From contig NZ_ATLO01000035.1 in the NCBI RefSeq assembly GCF_000416235.1, positions 186,001 to 250,000 of the forward strand: 64,000 nt of DNA. Direction: 5' to 3'. The stretch's first letter is position 1. Each line of letters starts with the position of its first letter. The translations under genes were made by a program, and so were the position numbers. Positions 46,065 through 54,700 of the stretch are shown piece by piece. The notes under the pieces are model-generated. The model worked only from the letters and a program-made list of their open reading frames with translations. It was not told the origin of the DNA and made no database searches. Origin of the DNA: Pseudomonas sp. CFII64 (lineage in GTDB: Bacteria > Pseudomonadota > Gammaproteobacteria > Pseudomonadales > Pseudomonadaceae).

Positions 46065-46367
46065 TCAGCTCTGCGCGATGGTCCTGGAAATCACTTCCAC
46101 CGTCGCGTCGATCTGCTGCTGGCAGCGGTCGAGTTCGACCTGATGCTGCTTTTTCAGTTCGACCTGCTGCGAGCACAGGTTCAGCGCAGCCAGAACCAGC
46201 AAACGGTCGCCGATCAGGCTTGGGTATTTACGCTTGGTGTCGATCAATGAGGCCTTGAGCATGGCCGTTGCCTGCAACAGGGTTTGTTCTTCCCCGGCCG
46301 GCGCCTTGATCGAGTAGTCGTTACCCATGATCGAAACGACCGTCACCCCGTTTCCATGAGTACTCAT
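46065..46367 (-). CDS. zapA: ZapA, cell-division FtsZ-associated protein
   Basis: 100 residues with the ZapA pattern: VSIMGNDYSIKAPAGEEQTL, then LQATAMLKASLIDTKRKYPS and a coiled-coil helix (LNLCSQQVELKKQHQVELDR). It cross-links FtsZ filaments at the division site. It overlaps the TIGR02449 gene by 4 bases. The genes usually seen downstream in Pseudomonas, 6S RNA (ssrS) and 5-formyl-THF cyclo-ligase, are absent. Confidence 0.93.
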   Translation of the reverse strand: MSTHGNGVTVVSIMGNDYSIKAPAGEEQTLLQATAMLKASLIDTKRKYPSLIGDRLLVLAALNLCSQQVELKKQHQVELDRCQQQIDATVEVISRTIAQS

Positions 46368-46597
46368 GCGCTGACGGCGCTGGCGCTGGTGGCGCGGTCA
46401 ACCAATGCCTGAATGCGGGCGGCGGTGGCGCCTTGCTTTTCTTCCTGCTCCATCAGGCTCAGTTGCAGACTGTCGTTGTCATCCCTGGCCTGAGCCAGTT
46501 CGGCGCTGAGCTGCGCGTTCGTGTTCTGCAGTTGCTGGTTCTGTTGCACCAGGTCTCCTACAAGTTGTTCCAATTGGCTCAGGGATGCTTCCAACAT
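46364..46597 (-). CDS. TIGR02449 small coiled-coil protein
   Basis: 77 residues, a long coiled coil (LEASLSQLEQLVGDLVQQNQ, then LQNTNAQLSAELAQARDDND). This family is almost always just upstream of zapA, and the 4-base overlap fits a shared operon. The start MLEASLSQ at 46597 fits the family; the open frame to 46675 would add an unrelated hydrophobic stretch. The function is unknown; it may assist ZapA or the divisome. Confidence 0.85.
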   Translation of the reverse strand: MLEASLSQLEQLVGDLVQQNQQLQNTNAQLSAELAQARDDNDSLQLSLMEQEEKQGATAARIQALVDRATSASAVSA

Positions 46598-46943
46598 TTT
46601 GAATTCTCTAGCTAATTTCAACGGGCGCACACGATAAAGAAAAGTCACTGCGCATGCCAGGCATATCAGGACCATTGGCCCTTTAAATACCGGTACTTCA
46701 GCGCACGAGCCTCCTCAACGAGGTAAACGCATAAGGACCCTTGTTGACTGCCGTTTGCCGATCTGGTTCCGACGGCTCGTCAGACCGGCGGTTTTTGCCG
46801 GATTTGAACGGGTTTGTGACCTTCGGTCGCAGTTCCTTTCATCCGGGGTCACTCAAGTCTTCGCCAACGCGACCGATAGGCATGGCATCCGCTGCATTTG
46901 CCCTTTCGCTCGCAAGGAATGCGTCGCCACCAATGGAAACATT
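46598..46943. other. 346-base gap between TIGR02449 and the chemoreceptor
   Basis: Divergent promoter region with no gene of its own. Short hairpins (CCTC AAC GAGG near 46710; CCGGC ... GCCGG near 46788) are present. No rRNA/tRNA, no repeat and no 6S-like hairpin was seen. The chemoreceptor frame runs back to 46755, but this part has no family resemblance. Confidence 0.5.
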
Positions 46944-48569
46944 ATGTCCTTACGTAACATGAACATTGCGTCACGCGCTTTCCTCGGCTTCGCCCTGATC
47001 GGCGCGCTGATGTTGATTCTCGGTATTTTCGCGCTGATGCAAATGAGCGAAATCCGCGACGCCGGTGATGAAGTCGCCGAGAACAGCGTCCCGAGCATCC
47101 AGAGCCTGAACGGACTGATTGTGACGGGTATCCGCATGCGGGTTCTGGCCTATCGCCTGCTCACCAATCGTGAAGCGGATGTCCAGGAAAAGACCATCGA
47201 ATTGATCGCCACGCGCAACAAGCAAATCAGTGACGCCCAAGTGGTCTATGAAAAACTCATCTCGTCCCCTGAAGAGCGCTCGGCATACACCGAGTATGTG
47301 CAGCTGCTGGGCGAGTCTCGCCAAATTGAGTCGCGCATCATTGGCTTTAGCCGTGCGGGCAATGTCGAGGAGATGGCCAAGCTGCTCAATGGCGAATCCG
47401 CTTCCAACTCCGACAAGATGAATGTGGTTCTGGCCAAGCTGTCCGACCTCAACAGCAAACAATTGAGTGCCACTAACAAGGCTGCAGCGGACGAATACTC
47501 CTCGGCGTTCAATCTGGTGGTCGGTCTGCTGGTCATCGCCACGGTGTTGACCATCCTGTTCGCCTGGCTGTTGACCAACAGCATCACCCGGCCGATCGCT
47601 GCTGCGCTGGATGCTGCCGAGGGTATCGCCGAAGGCAATCTGACTCGTCCAATCAAAGTCGACGGCACCGACGAAGCGGGTCGTTTGTTGCTGGCGATGC
47701 AAAAAATGCAGGAAAAGCTGCGCGACACACTGATGCGTATTTCCGGCTCGGCGACGCAGTTGGCGTCTGCGGCTGAAGAACTCAACGCGGTGACCGACGA
47801 AGGCGCTCGCGGCCTGACACAACAGAATAATGAAATCGAGCAGGCCGCTACCGCAGTCAACGAAATGACCAGCGCTGTTGAAGAAGTTGCGCGCAATGCG
47901 ATCAGCACCTCGGATGCATCGAAAAACGCGACCACTTCAGCGGGCGACGGTCGTGATCTGGTCATGGAAACGGTCAGCGCCATTGAGCGCATGAGCGGTG
48001 ACGTGCAGAGCACTGCGGATCTGGTCGGCAACCTGGCCAATGAATCCCGGGATATCGGCAAGGTGCTGGACGTGATTCGTGGTCTGGCGGATCAGACCAA
48101 CCTGCTGGCTCTCAATGCCGCCATTGAAGCCGCACGGGCCGGTGAAGCCGGACGTGGATTTGCGGTGGTGGCTGATGAGGTGCGCGCGCTGGCGCATCGC
48201 ACCCAGCAGTCCACCAGCGAAATCGAACGCATGATCGGCAGCATTCAGGGCGGTACCGAGCAGGCGGTCAATTCAATGCGTAACAGCACCGAACGCGCGG
48301 AGTCGACCTTGAACATCGCCAAAGGCGCAGGGCTGGCGCTGGACACCATTAATAGCGCCATCGTCGAAATCAACGAACGCAACCTGGTGATCGCCAGCGC
48401 AGCTGAAGAGCAGGCGCAAGTGGCTCGGGAAGTGGATCGCAACCTGGTCAACATCCGTGATCTGTCAGTCCAGTCAGCTGACGGCGCCAGACAGACCAGC
48501 GCGGCCAGCGGCGAACTGACCCGTCTGGCGGTAGACCTCAACAGCATGGTTTCGCGGTTTAGTTTGTAG
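46944..48569 (+). CDS. methyl-accepting chemotaxis protein (4HB sensor)
   Basis: 541 residues. Helix 1 at about 8-30 (RAFLGFALIGALMLILGIFA), a four-helix-bundle sensor (about 31-188), helix 2 near 193-213 (FNLVVGLLVIATVLTILFAW), a HAMP domain and the cytosolic signalling rod. The hairpin tip has GRGFAVVADEVRALAHRT, a perfect match to MCPs. Methylation-site glutamates are likely in the flanking helices. The start MSLRNMNIASRA fits the signal anchor. The ligand is not readable from sequence; its position next to betaine and threonine genes is only suggestive. Confidence 0.9.
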   Translation: MSLRNMNIASRAFLGFALIGALMLILGIFALMQMSEIRDAGDEVAENSVPSIQSLNGLIVTGIRMRVLAYRLLTNREADVQEKTIELIATRNKQISDAQVVYEKLISSPEERSAYTEYVQLLGESRQIESRIIGFSRAGNVEEMAKLLNGESASNSDKMNVVLAKLSDLNSKQLSATNKAAADEYSSAFNLVVGLLVIATVLTILFAWLLTNSITRPIAAALDAAEGIAEGNLTRPIKVDGTDEAGRLLLAMQKMQEKLRDTLMRISGSATQLASAAEELNAVTDEGARGLTQQNNEIEQAATAVNEMTSAVEEVARNAISTSDASKNATTSAGDGRDLVMETVSAIERMSGDVQSTADLVGNLANESRDIGKVLDVIRGLADQTNLLALNAAIEAARAGEAGRGFAVVADEVRALAHRTQQSTSEIERMIGSIQGGTEQAVNSMRNSTERAESTLNIAKGAGLALDTINSAIVEINERNLVIASAAEEQAQVAREVDRNLVNIRDLSVQSADGARQTSAASGELTRLAVDLNSMVSRFSL

Positions 48570-48586
48570 GGATACAGCGCAATCCC

Positions 48587-48676
48587 GTAGGACCGGCTTT
48601 AGCCGGGAGGGCAATAATTCCTGACGCAGAAATGCGTCGGATGTGCCGACCTCCTCCCGGCTAAAGCCGGTCCTAC
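48587..48676. repeat. REPIN after the chemoreceptor
   Basis: GTAGGACCGGCTTTAGCCGG and CCGGCTAAAGCCGGTCCTAC, exact inverted arms about 50 bases apart. The right end continues into a tandem run of 13-mers. Confidence 0.92.
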
Positions 48677-48716
48677 GAGCCGGTCCAACGAGCCGGTCGT
48701 ACGAGTCGGTCTTGCG
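48665..48716. repeat. four tandem 13-mers grown from a REP end
   Basis: AGCCGGTCCTACG, AGCCGGTCCAACG, AGCCGGTCGTACG and AGTCGGTCTTGCG follow one another exactly. The first is the end of the REP, so the array seems to have arisen by slippage of the REP terminus. Confidence 0.85.
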
Positions 48717-48736
48717 GTATTGATCGTCTCAGGCGA

Positions 48737-49837
48737 TTAATACTCGATCCGCACATCGCCCTTGGGCACGCTGCAGCACGACAGGATGTAGCCTTCTTCG
48801 ACATCCTCGTCGGTGATGCCGCCGTTGTGTTCCATCTCCACTTCGCCGCTCAGTTTCATGACCTTGCAGGTGCCGCAGATGCCCATGCCGCAGGCTTTGG
48901 GGATCATCAGGCCGAGTTTCGCGGCTGCGGCGTGGACGGTTTCGCCCGGTGCCACGCGAATGCTCTTGCCGGTGTCGGTGAATTCCACCTGATGCAGTTC
49001 CGAAGCGTCGACTTCCGGTGCGTCGGCGGCGATCTCTGCCTGTTCCACGGCGTCGGCGCGGGCTTCCGGCGGTGTCTGGCCGAACGATTCTTCGTGGTAT
49101 TGCGCCATGTTGAAGCCGTTGCTTTCCAGCAGGCGCTTGACGGCGTTCATGTACGGCGTGGGTCCGCAGCAGAAGACTTCGCGCTCAAGGAAGTCCGGCG
49201 CCATCAGTTCCAGCATTTTCTGGTTCAGATAGCCGCGATACCCGGCCCAGGGTTCGCCCAGACCGTGTTTTTCGCAGACCAGATGCAGGCTGAAGTTGTC
49301 AATCCGCGACGCCATGTGCTCCAGCTCGCGGTGATAAATGATGTCCTTGGGTGAGCGTGCACTGTGCACGAACACCATGTCGACGTTGGCGTTGGTGTCG
49401 TAGAACCAGCGCGCCATGGACATCACCGGCGTGATGCCGACGCCGCCGCTGAGGTAGAGAATCTTCGGGTTCGGGAAGTCGATGGCATTGAACAGGCCCA
49501 CCGGCCCGTGCACGGCCAGTTCCTGGCCTTCATGCAGCGTGTCGTGCAGCCAGTTGGAAACCTTGCCACCGGGCACGCGCTTGATGGTGATCGAGAAGCT
49601 GTATGGCACCGAGGGCGAACTGGAGATGGTGTACGAACGCATCACCGGCACGCCTTCGATTTCCAGCTCCAGGGTCACGAACTGGCCAGGCTTGAAGAAG
49701 AACAGGATCGGCTGGTCGGCCATGAAACAAAAGGTGCGCACGTCCCAGGTTTCCTGAATCACCTTGACGACGCGAACCAGGTGGCGGCCGTTGGCCCATG
49801 TCTGGGTATTTACCGGGCTGAGGAAGCTTTGGGACAT
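48737..49837 (-). CDS. gbcB: GbcB, reductase of the glycine betaine monooxygenase
   Basis: 366 residues. The FAD domain has MRSYTISSSPSVPY; the NAD(P) domain has LSGGVGITPVMSMARW and EVFCCGPTPYMN. A C-terminal plant-type 2Fe-2S ferredoxin ends the protein (CGMGICGTCKVMKLSGEVE, with the last Cys in ILSCC). It passes electrons from NADH to GbcA. Start MSQSFLSP at 49837; the frame continues to 49903. It is divergent from gbcA. Confidence 0.94.
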   Translation of the reverse strand: MSQSFLSPVNTQTWANGRHLVRVVKVIQETWDVRTFCFMADQPILFFFKPGQFVTLELEIEGVPVMRSYTISSSPSVPYSFSITIKRVPGGKVSNWLHDTLHEGQELAVHGPVGLFNAIDFPNPKILYLSGGVGITPVMSMARWFYDTNANVDMVFVHSARSPKDIIYHRELEHMASRIDNFSLHLVCEKHGLGEPWAGYRGYLNQKMLELMAPDFLEREVFCCGPTPYMNAVKRLLESNGFNMAQYHEESFGQTPPEARADAVEQAEIAADAPEVDASELHQVEFTDTGKSIRVAPGETVHAAAAKLGLMIPKACGMGICGTCKVMKLSGEVEMEHNGGITDEDVEEGYILSCCSVPKGDVRIEY

Positions 49838-50167
49838 GCTGAATCTCCACGGCCGACTGTCGGCCTCTTGAGGTGAATTCTGCGTAAGGCGCAGACAGCC
49901 CACTTACCCATCAGCGACATCGGCGTACTTATCGCGACCAGCCCCACCCTGCCGGGGTTCGCGCGTCGGAAACGGATTCGGCCATGTCGCCCATGGATAA
50001 GGCCCAGTCTGCGCCGAACTCCACACTCGCCACTCGATAGTTACCGAAAAAACTATTCTTGAGCATGAGCGAAACAACAATCGTCGCCTTGCGTGCAAAC
50101 CGTTGCAAAGAACCGTATCAGCCACATTCGCCGACCGTTAGAAGACACGGTCATGAGGACTTCAACG
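49838..50167. other. 330-base divergent regulatory region of gbcB and gbcA
   Basis: There is no gene in it. Besides the TGCAA-N4-TTGCA palindrome it has AT-rich patches (ACCGAAAAAACTATTCTT near 50043-50060) that could be promoter elements for gbcA. No REP is present, unlike most gaps in this window. Confidence 0.5.
50094..50107. promoter_or_regulatory. palindrome in the gbcB-gbcA intergenic region
   Basis: TGCAAACCGTTGCA: TGCAA-N4-TTGCA, perfect arms, 60 bases ahead of the gbcA start. It lies in the 330-base region shared by the two divergent genes, where the AraC-family regulator GbdR is known to act in P. aeruginosa. Whether this is its site is not shown; AraC-type sites are often direct repeats. 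Confidence 0.35.
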
Positions 50168-51466
50168 ATGGACGTCACCGCAACCTTGAGCTTGGGCGAT
50201 CCGCTGGAACCCGCACGTAAGGCCACCGCCGAAATGCTGCAGAATCGCGAGCGCACCTACTCGCTGCCACAGCCTTTCTACAGTGATGAGCGGCTGCATG
50301 AAATCGACATGCAGGAAATCTTTCACAAGGAATGGCTGATTGCAGGCATGACCTGCGAGATCCCGGCCAAGGGCAACTACCTGACGTTGCAGATCGGCAA
50401 GAATCCGGTGCTGATCGTGCGCGGCCCCGATGGTGTGGTGAACGCGTTCCACAACGTCTGCCGCCATCGCGGCTCGCGGCTGTGCACCGCCGAAAAAGGT
50501 AAGGTCGCCAAACTGGTTTGCCATTATCACCAGTGGACCTACGAGCTCGACGGCCGTCTGTTGTACGCCGGCAGCGAGATGGGCAGCGATTTCGACATGA
50601 GCCAGTTCGGCCTCAAGCCGATCAACGTCAAGACCGCGGGCGGCTACATCTTCATCTGCATGGCGGAAAATCCTCCGGCCATCGACGAGTTCCTGCAGAC
50701 ACTCAAGCACTACATGGAACCCTACGACATGGAAAACACCAAGGTGGCTGTGCAAAGCACCTTGATGGAAAAAGCCAACTGGAAGCTGGTGCTGGAAAAC
50801 AACCGCGAGTGCTATCACTGCAACGCGTCGCACCCGGAACTGCTGAACACGCTGCTGGAATGGGATGACGTCACCGATCCGCGCGCCACGCAGTCGTTCA
50901 AGGATCACGTCGCCGAGTCGGCCGCTGCCTGGGATGCCGAACAGATTCCCTATGCCCACGCCAGCTTCGGCCTGCGTAACCGCATCGTGCGCATGCCGCT
51001 GCTCAAGGGCACCGTGTCCATGACGATGGACGGCAGGCAGGGCAGCCAGAAACTCATGGGCCGGATCAAGAATCCGGATCTGGGCTCGATGCGCATCCTG
51101 CACCTGCCCCACGCGTGGAACCATTGCATGGGCGATCACGTCATCGTGTTCACCGTCTGGCCGATCAGCGCTCAGGAAACCATGGTCACCACCAAGTGGC
51201 TGGTGCACAAAGATGCCGTGGAAGGCGTTGATTACGACGTCGCGCGTCTGCGGCAGGTCTGGGACGCCACCAACGACCAGGACCGTCGCCTGGCCGAAGA
51301 AAACCAGCGCGGCATCAACTCCACCGCCTACCAGCCAGGCCCATACTCCAAGACCTACGAGTTCGGCGTGGTCAACTTCATCGACTGGTACAGCGCCCGC
51401 ATGCTGGAAAACCTCGGCGCCGAGCCTGCGCCGTATCTGAAGGGTGTGGCGGTTAATCACGAGTGA
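50168..51466 (+). CDS. gbcA: GbcA, Rieske oxygenase of the glycine betaine monooxygenase
   Basis: 432 residues. The Rieske 2Fe-2S site has CRHRGSRLC and CHYHQWTYELDG (C-x-H ... C-x2-H). The mononuclear iron site has NNRECYHCNASHPE (E/D...H...H pattern). It oxidatively demethylates glycine betaine to dimethylglycine, releasing formaldehyde. Start MDVTATLS at 50168 has GAGG about 10 bases ahead; in-frame ATGs at 50093 and 50153 are less likely. GbcB on the other strand is its reductase. Confidence 0.95.
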   Translation: MDVTATLSLGDPLEPARKATAEMLQNRERTYSLPQPFYSDERLHEIDMQEIFHKEWLIAGMTCEIPAKGNYLTLQIGKNPVLIVRGPDGVVNAFHNVCRHRGSRLCTAEKGKVAKLVCHYHQWTYELDGRLLYAGSEMGSDFDMSQFGLKPINVKTAGGYIFICMAENPPAIDEFLQTLKHYMEPYDMENTKVAVQSTLMEKANWKLVLENNRECYHCNASHPELLNTLLEWDDVTDPRATQSFKDHVAESAAAWDAEQIPYAHASFGLRNRIVRMPLLKGTVSMTMDGRQGSQKLMGRIKNPDLGSMRILHLPHAWNHCMGDHVIVFTVWPISAQETMVTTKWLVHKDAVEGVDYDVARLRQVWDATNDQDRRLAEENQRGINSTAYQPGPYSKTYEFGVVNFIDWYSARMLENLGAEPAPYLKGVAVNHE

Positions 51467-51507
51467 CGCGTGAACCTCCTGCTGATCTGCTGTAGGAGCC
51501 ACTTGTA

Positions 51508-51554
51508 GGCGAGGCATCGGACTTGTTGAGCCGATATGCCTCGCCAACAAGTTG
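51508..51554. repeat. GGCGAGGCATCG palindromic repeat, left copy
   Basis: GGCGAGGCATCGGACTTG ... ATGCCTCGCCAACAAGTT: the ends GGCGAGGCAT and ATGCCTCGCC are an exact inverted repeat. A second copy in the same orientation lies at 59194-59241, just beyond the giant gene. Confidence 0.8.
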
Positions 51555-51612
51555 TCTCCTAACGCCAGGCTTTAGCCTGTGTCCCGTTCTAAATCCGACC
51601 GCCGGCCCCAAA

Positions 51613-51632
51613 ACCTAGCATTTCTGCTAGTA
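51613..51632 (+). promoter_or_regulatory. lux-box-like site of the giant secreted protein gene
   Basis: ACCTAGCATTTCTGCTAGTA fits the LuxR-family operator pattern NNCT-N12-AGNN, with exact arms CTAGCA and TGCTAG. With the TACAAT at 51654-51659 taken as -10, the site is centred near -43 and overlaps the -35 position, the classical place for LuxR-type activation. No good -35 hexamer is present, as expected for an activator-dependent promoter. Inferred only from sequence. Confidence 0.55.
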
Positions 51633-51653
51633 CCTCGACGTTTTTTACCCGCC

Positions 51654-51659
51654 TACAAT
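51654..51659 (+). promoter_or_regulatory. -10 hexamer TACAAT for the giant gene
   Basis: TACAAT differs from TATAAT at one base. Predicted start of transcription is about base 51666, giving a 5' leader of about 59 bases with GAGGTGG just ahead of the start codon. Confidence 0.55.
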
Positions 51660-51724
51660 CGCAACTACGTTCGAGTTCGTGATCCGAACATTGCTTGTCA
51701 TCCGCAATGGACGCGAGGTGGATC

Positions 51725-54700
51725 ATGAAAACGAACAGCCGAATTGTTCTAACTTTTCTGGTGATGCTCGGTTCTCTGATCGCGTGGATGGTAAATACCG
51801 CACCCAATGCGGCATTGACGCCTCGAACGGTGGGTGAGGAAGTTCATGCCGGAACATTCGAGGAGCCGCGTCTGATTGACGAGCCCGCTTGGCCGGGTGC
51901 TGTATTTTTAACCACAGCAGGCGACTCTCCTGCGTTTTTCACCGCAGAATTTAGCAGTGAGCCAGACAAGCCCAATCCTGCATTTCCTGATACTGCGCAA
52001 TCCAACACCTCTTGGACATATGCAGGACAGCATTCGGGTATCGGGGCCGACCTCAAACCCTTCACAGAGCGCACCCGTGTCGGGGCGCTGCATGTGGCGC
52101 AAATCGACAGTAAACATGCGTTGCTCAGGTCCAGGATTGACCGCGTGCCGGATGCGCAGACGCCGTACCCCAGCACAGCTGAAAGTAATGACTTCTGGGA
52201 TTTCATTGGTTTCTTTGAAAAACCTGGTACCGAGATCGATCCGAAAAGCTCACAGGATCTGGTATGGCCTGGTGTTTTCGTCAGCTTTGAACCCTCAAAA
52301 AAGATCTACGTTGCTCGGCGCATCGGGAGGCCTGCATCTGACGGCTGGCCTGCGCCTGATACCGAGGATGGGGCCGGATACTGGAAGTACGCGGGAGCGC
52401 ATACAGCAATTCCGGTTAAATTTCCCAAGCCTTGGAGCGCTCGAAGTACAGATTCAGGCTCTTCCTACGTGAATGAGGACGCTCCACCCCGTCGCTATTT
52501 TTACGCTACCAGCTTTATCGGTTTTCCCGCGATTCTGGGTGCGGCGTTTCCGCAAGGGGCTCAGTCTGATCGCTACTGGGCTTATCGTGGTCGACATTCA
52601 GGGTTCGCGCATGACCCTAAAAACTTTGGTGAGGTCGCGGGAGCGTTTAATAACTACCGCGGCCTGATTGAAGGTAGGTGGGCACAGTTGAGCCCATTGT
52701 TTGAAGGTGATCCGTCTCCTGCAACACCTTTTCCGAAGACGCTCAAGGGTAACGAGTTCTGGCGGGTGATTGACGATTTTCAACACGCGGGTAGCTGGCA
52801 GAATCCCAAAAATGATGAGGATAACTTCACATCGACGGATGAAATCCATGTGCAGCCACAAGGCAGCGCGCACGCAATCTTCCGGGCCCTGACTTCGGGG
52901 TTTAGACCAGCGGACGGCTGGGACTATAGTGACGCTGAAAAGTGGCAGTTGCTTGGAACGTCCCTTCATGGTGGCACGGTTGCAGATCCGAAAGGGACGG
53001 ATGAACTGACCTGGCCTGGCGCCGTGCATGTCGCCACGATCGAGAGCAAGCAGGTCTTTTTTGCGTCCAGATTTGAAGGTGTTCCCGCTGAGCAGAACAA
53101 GCCCCTACCCACGGCTGCTGCCAGCAACGAATACTGGAACCATATCCCGGTAATTGAGCCCCTTGGTACTTTCGAGTCCCCAAGGCGCTTTGCGGATTAC
53201 AGCCAGTCGGGCTCGGTCTATGTCGATGGCTTCTTACTGGGCCAGCGCGCGTTCTACATTTCCCGATTCGAAGGTTTTCCCGCCGATGATATCGACGGCT
53301 TTGCAAACGTAGGCACAGCAGACCCGAACTGGGTTTATGCAGGTAAACATGCCGGGGTGATGACTGACCTTAAACCCTTCGATGATGTAACCCGGGTTGG
53401 CGCGATTCATGAAGGCCTGATCGATGGGCAGCGCGTCTTGCTGCGTTCGCGTTTCGCAGGGGCTCCTTCGTCCGCCACTCCGTACCCCGAAACCATGGTC
53501 AGCAATGATCATTGGGAGTTTATCGGCGTTTTCAAACATGCTGGTACGGCGCAAGACATGAAAGGGCGTGACGACTTCACATGGCCTGGAGCCTTACACC
53601 TGGATGAGACACAACAGCTTGTCTTTGCGGCCACTAAGCAAGGAGAGCCAGGAACCCAAGGCTGGGTATATCCGGTCGGGGAAACCAGTGACGAAAACTG
53701 GACATTTGTTACCTCGATGGCCACACCAGGCACTGCTGACGCCCCGCGCGGGCGCAATGGGCTTAGCGCGCCCGGGGTGATTTTCGCTGATCAGCAGGGT
53801 TTGTCGCGGCAAAGGCTTTATCGAGCCAGGTTCGCCGGTTTTGCTGCGGAGGTGGGAGCAGTTTATCCGAGCGGTACGGCGTCCAATGAGTTTTATGAGT
53901 ATGCCGGCGAGCATGCAGGGACTTTCAAGGATCCCAAACCATTTACCGATCCGACGTGGCACGGCGCTATCCATTTGACGACTATTAACGCAGAGCTGAC
54001 ATTTTTTAAATCGAAGATAACCGGAATGCCGTCGTCGGAGACGCCATACCCTGAGACACCGGTCAGTAACGATTTCTGGACGTTTGCCTTTAGCACCCTT
54101 CAAGCGGGTACTGCCGCTGATCCCAAAGCCTTTATCGGCCAGACTTGGCCAGGGGCTATTCATGAGGACAGTGAGTTAGGTCAGCGATACCTTTTCGAAG
54201 CTCAACAGTTCGGCAATCCTTACTCGGACGGCTGGCCTGAGCCAGGGAACGATACTCAGTACTGGAGAAGGCTGGGCAGGGTTATTCACAAGGGGAGTTT
54301 CGAAGATCCCAAAGAGGCCGTTGAATACACCTACCCAGGGAGCATTCACACCACCACGGATTATGGGGATGTGGTCTATTACAGATCTCTCTTCGAAGGC
54401 AAGCCTGCTCCAGGCTGGCTATATCCGGCACCCGGGACCAGTAATGAGTCTTGGGAGTATCTGGGAAGAAATCTTCCGGAAGGCACTTGGGCTGACCCAA
54501 AAGATGCCGGAGGTTTCACTTGGCCCGGCAGAATTCATTCGCTGCGCGTCGGTGACAAGCGTTTGTACCTGGCATCCAAAGTAGACGGCTTGCTCGCGGA
54601 GCATGATTGGCCTGTGCCCGAAGCAGGTGAAAATGCGTTTTGGTCGGTGGTAGGTGAGTCTCGGCACTCCGGGGACTATGCCTCTCCCAAGGACCAGGCT

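Noticed and set aside
46755..46943. Longer N-terminus of the chemoreceptor
   Set aside because: These 63 residues precede the signal anchor and have no MCP character; start 46944 fits the family.
48665..48716. CRISPR-like array
   Set aside because: The 13-mers are contiguous without spacers and derive from a REP end.
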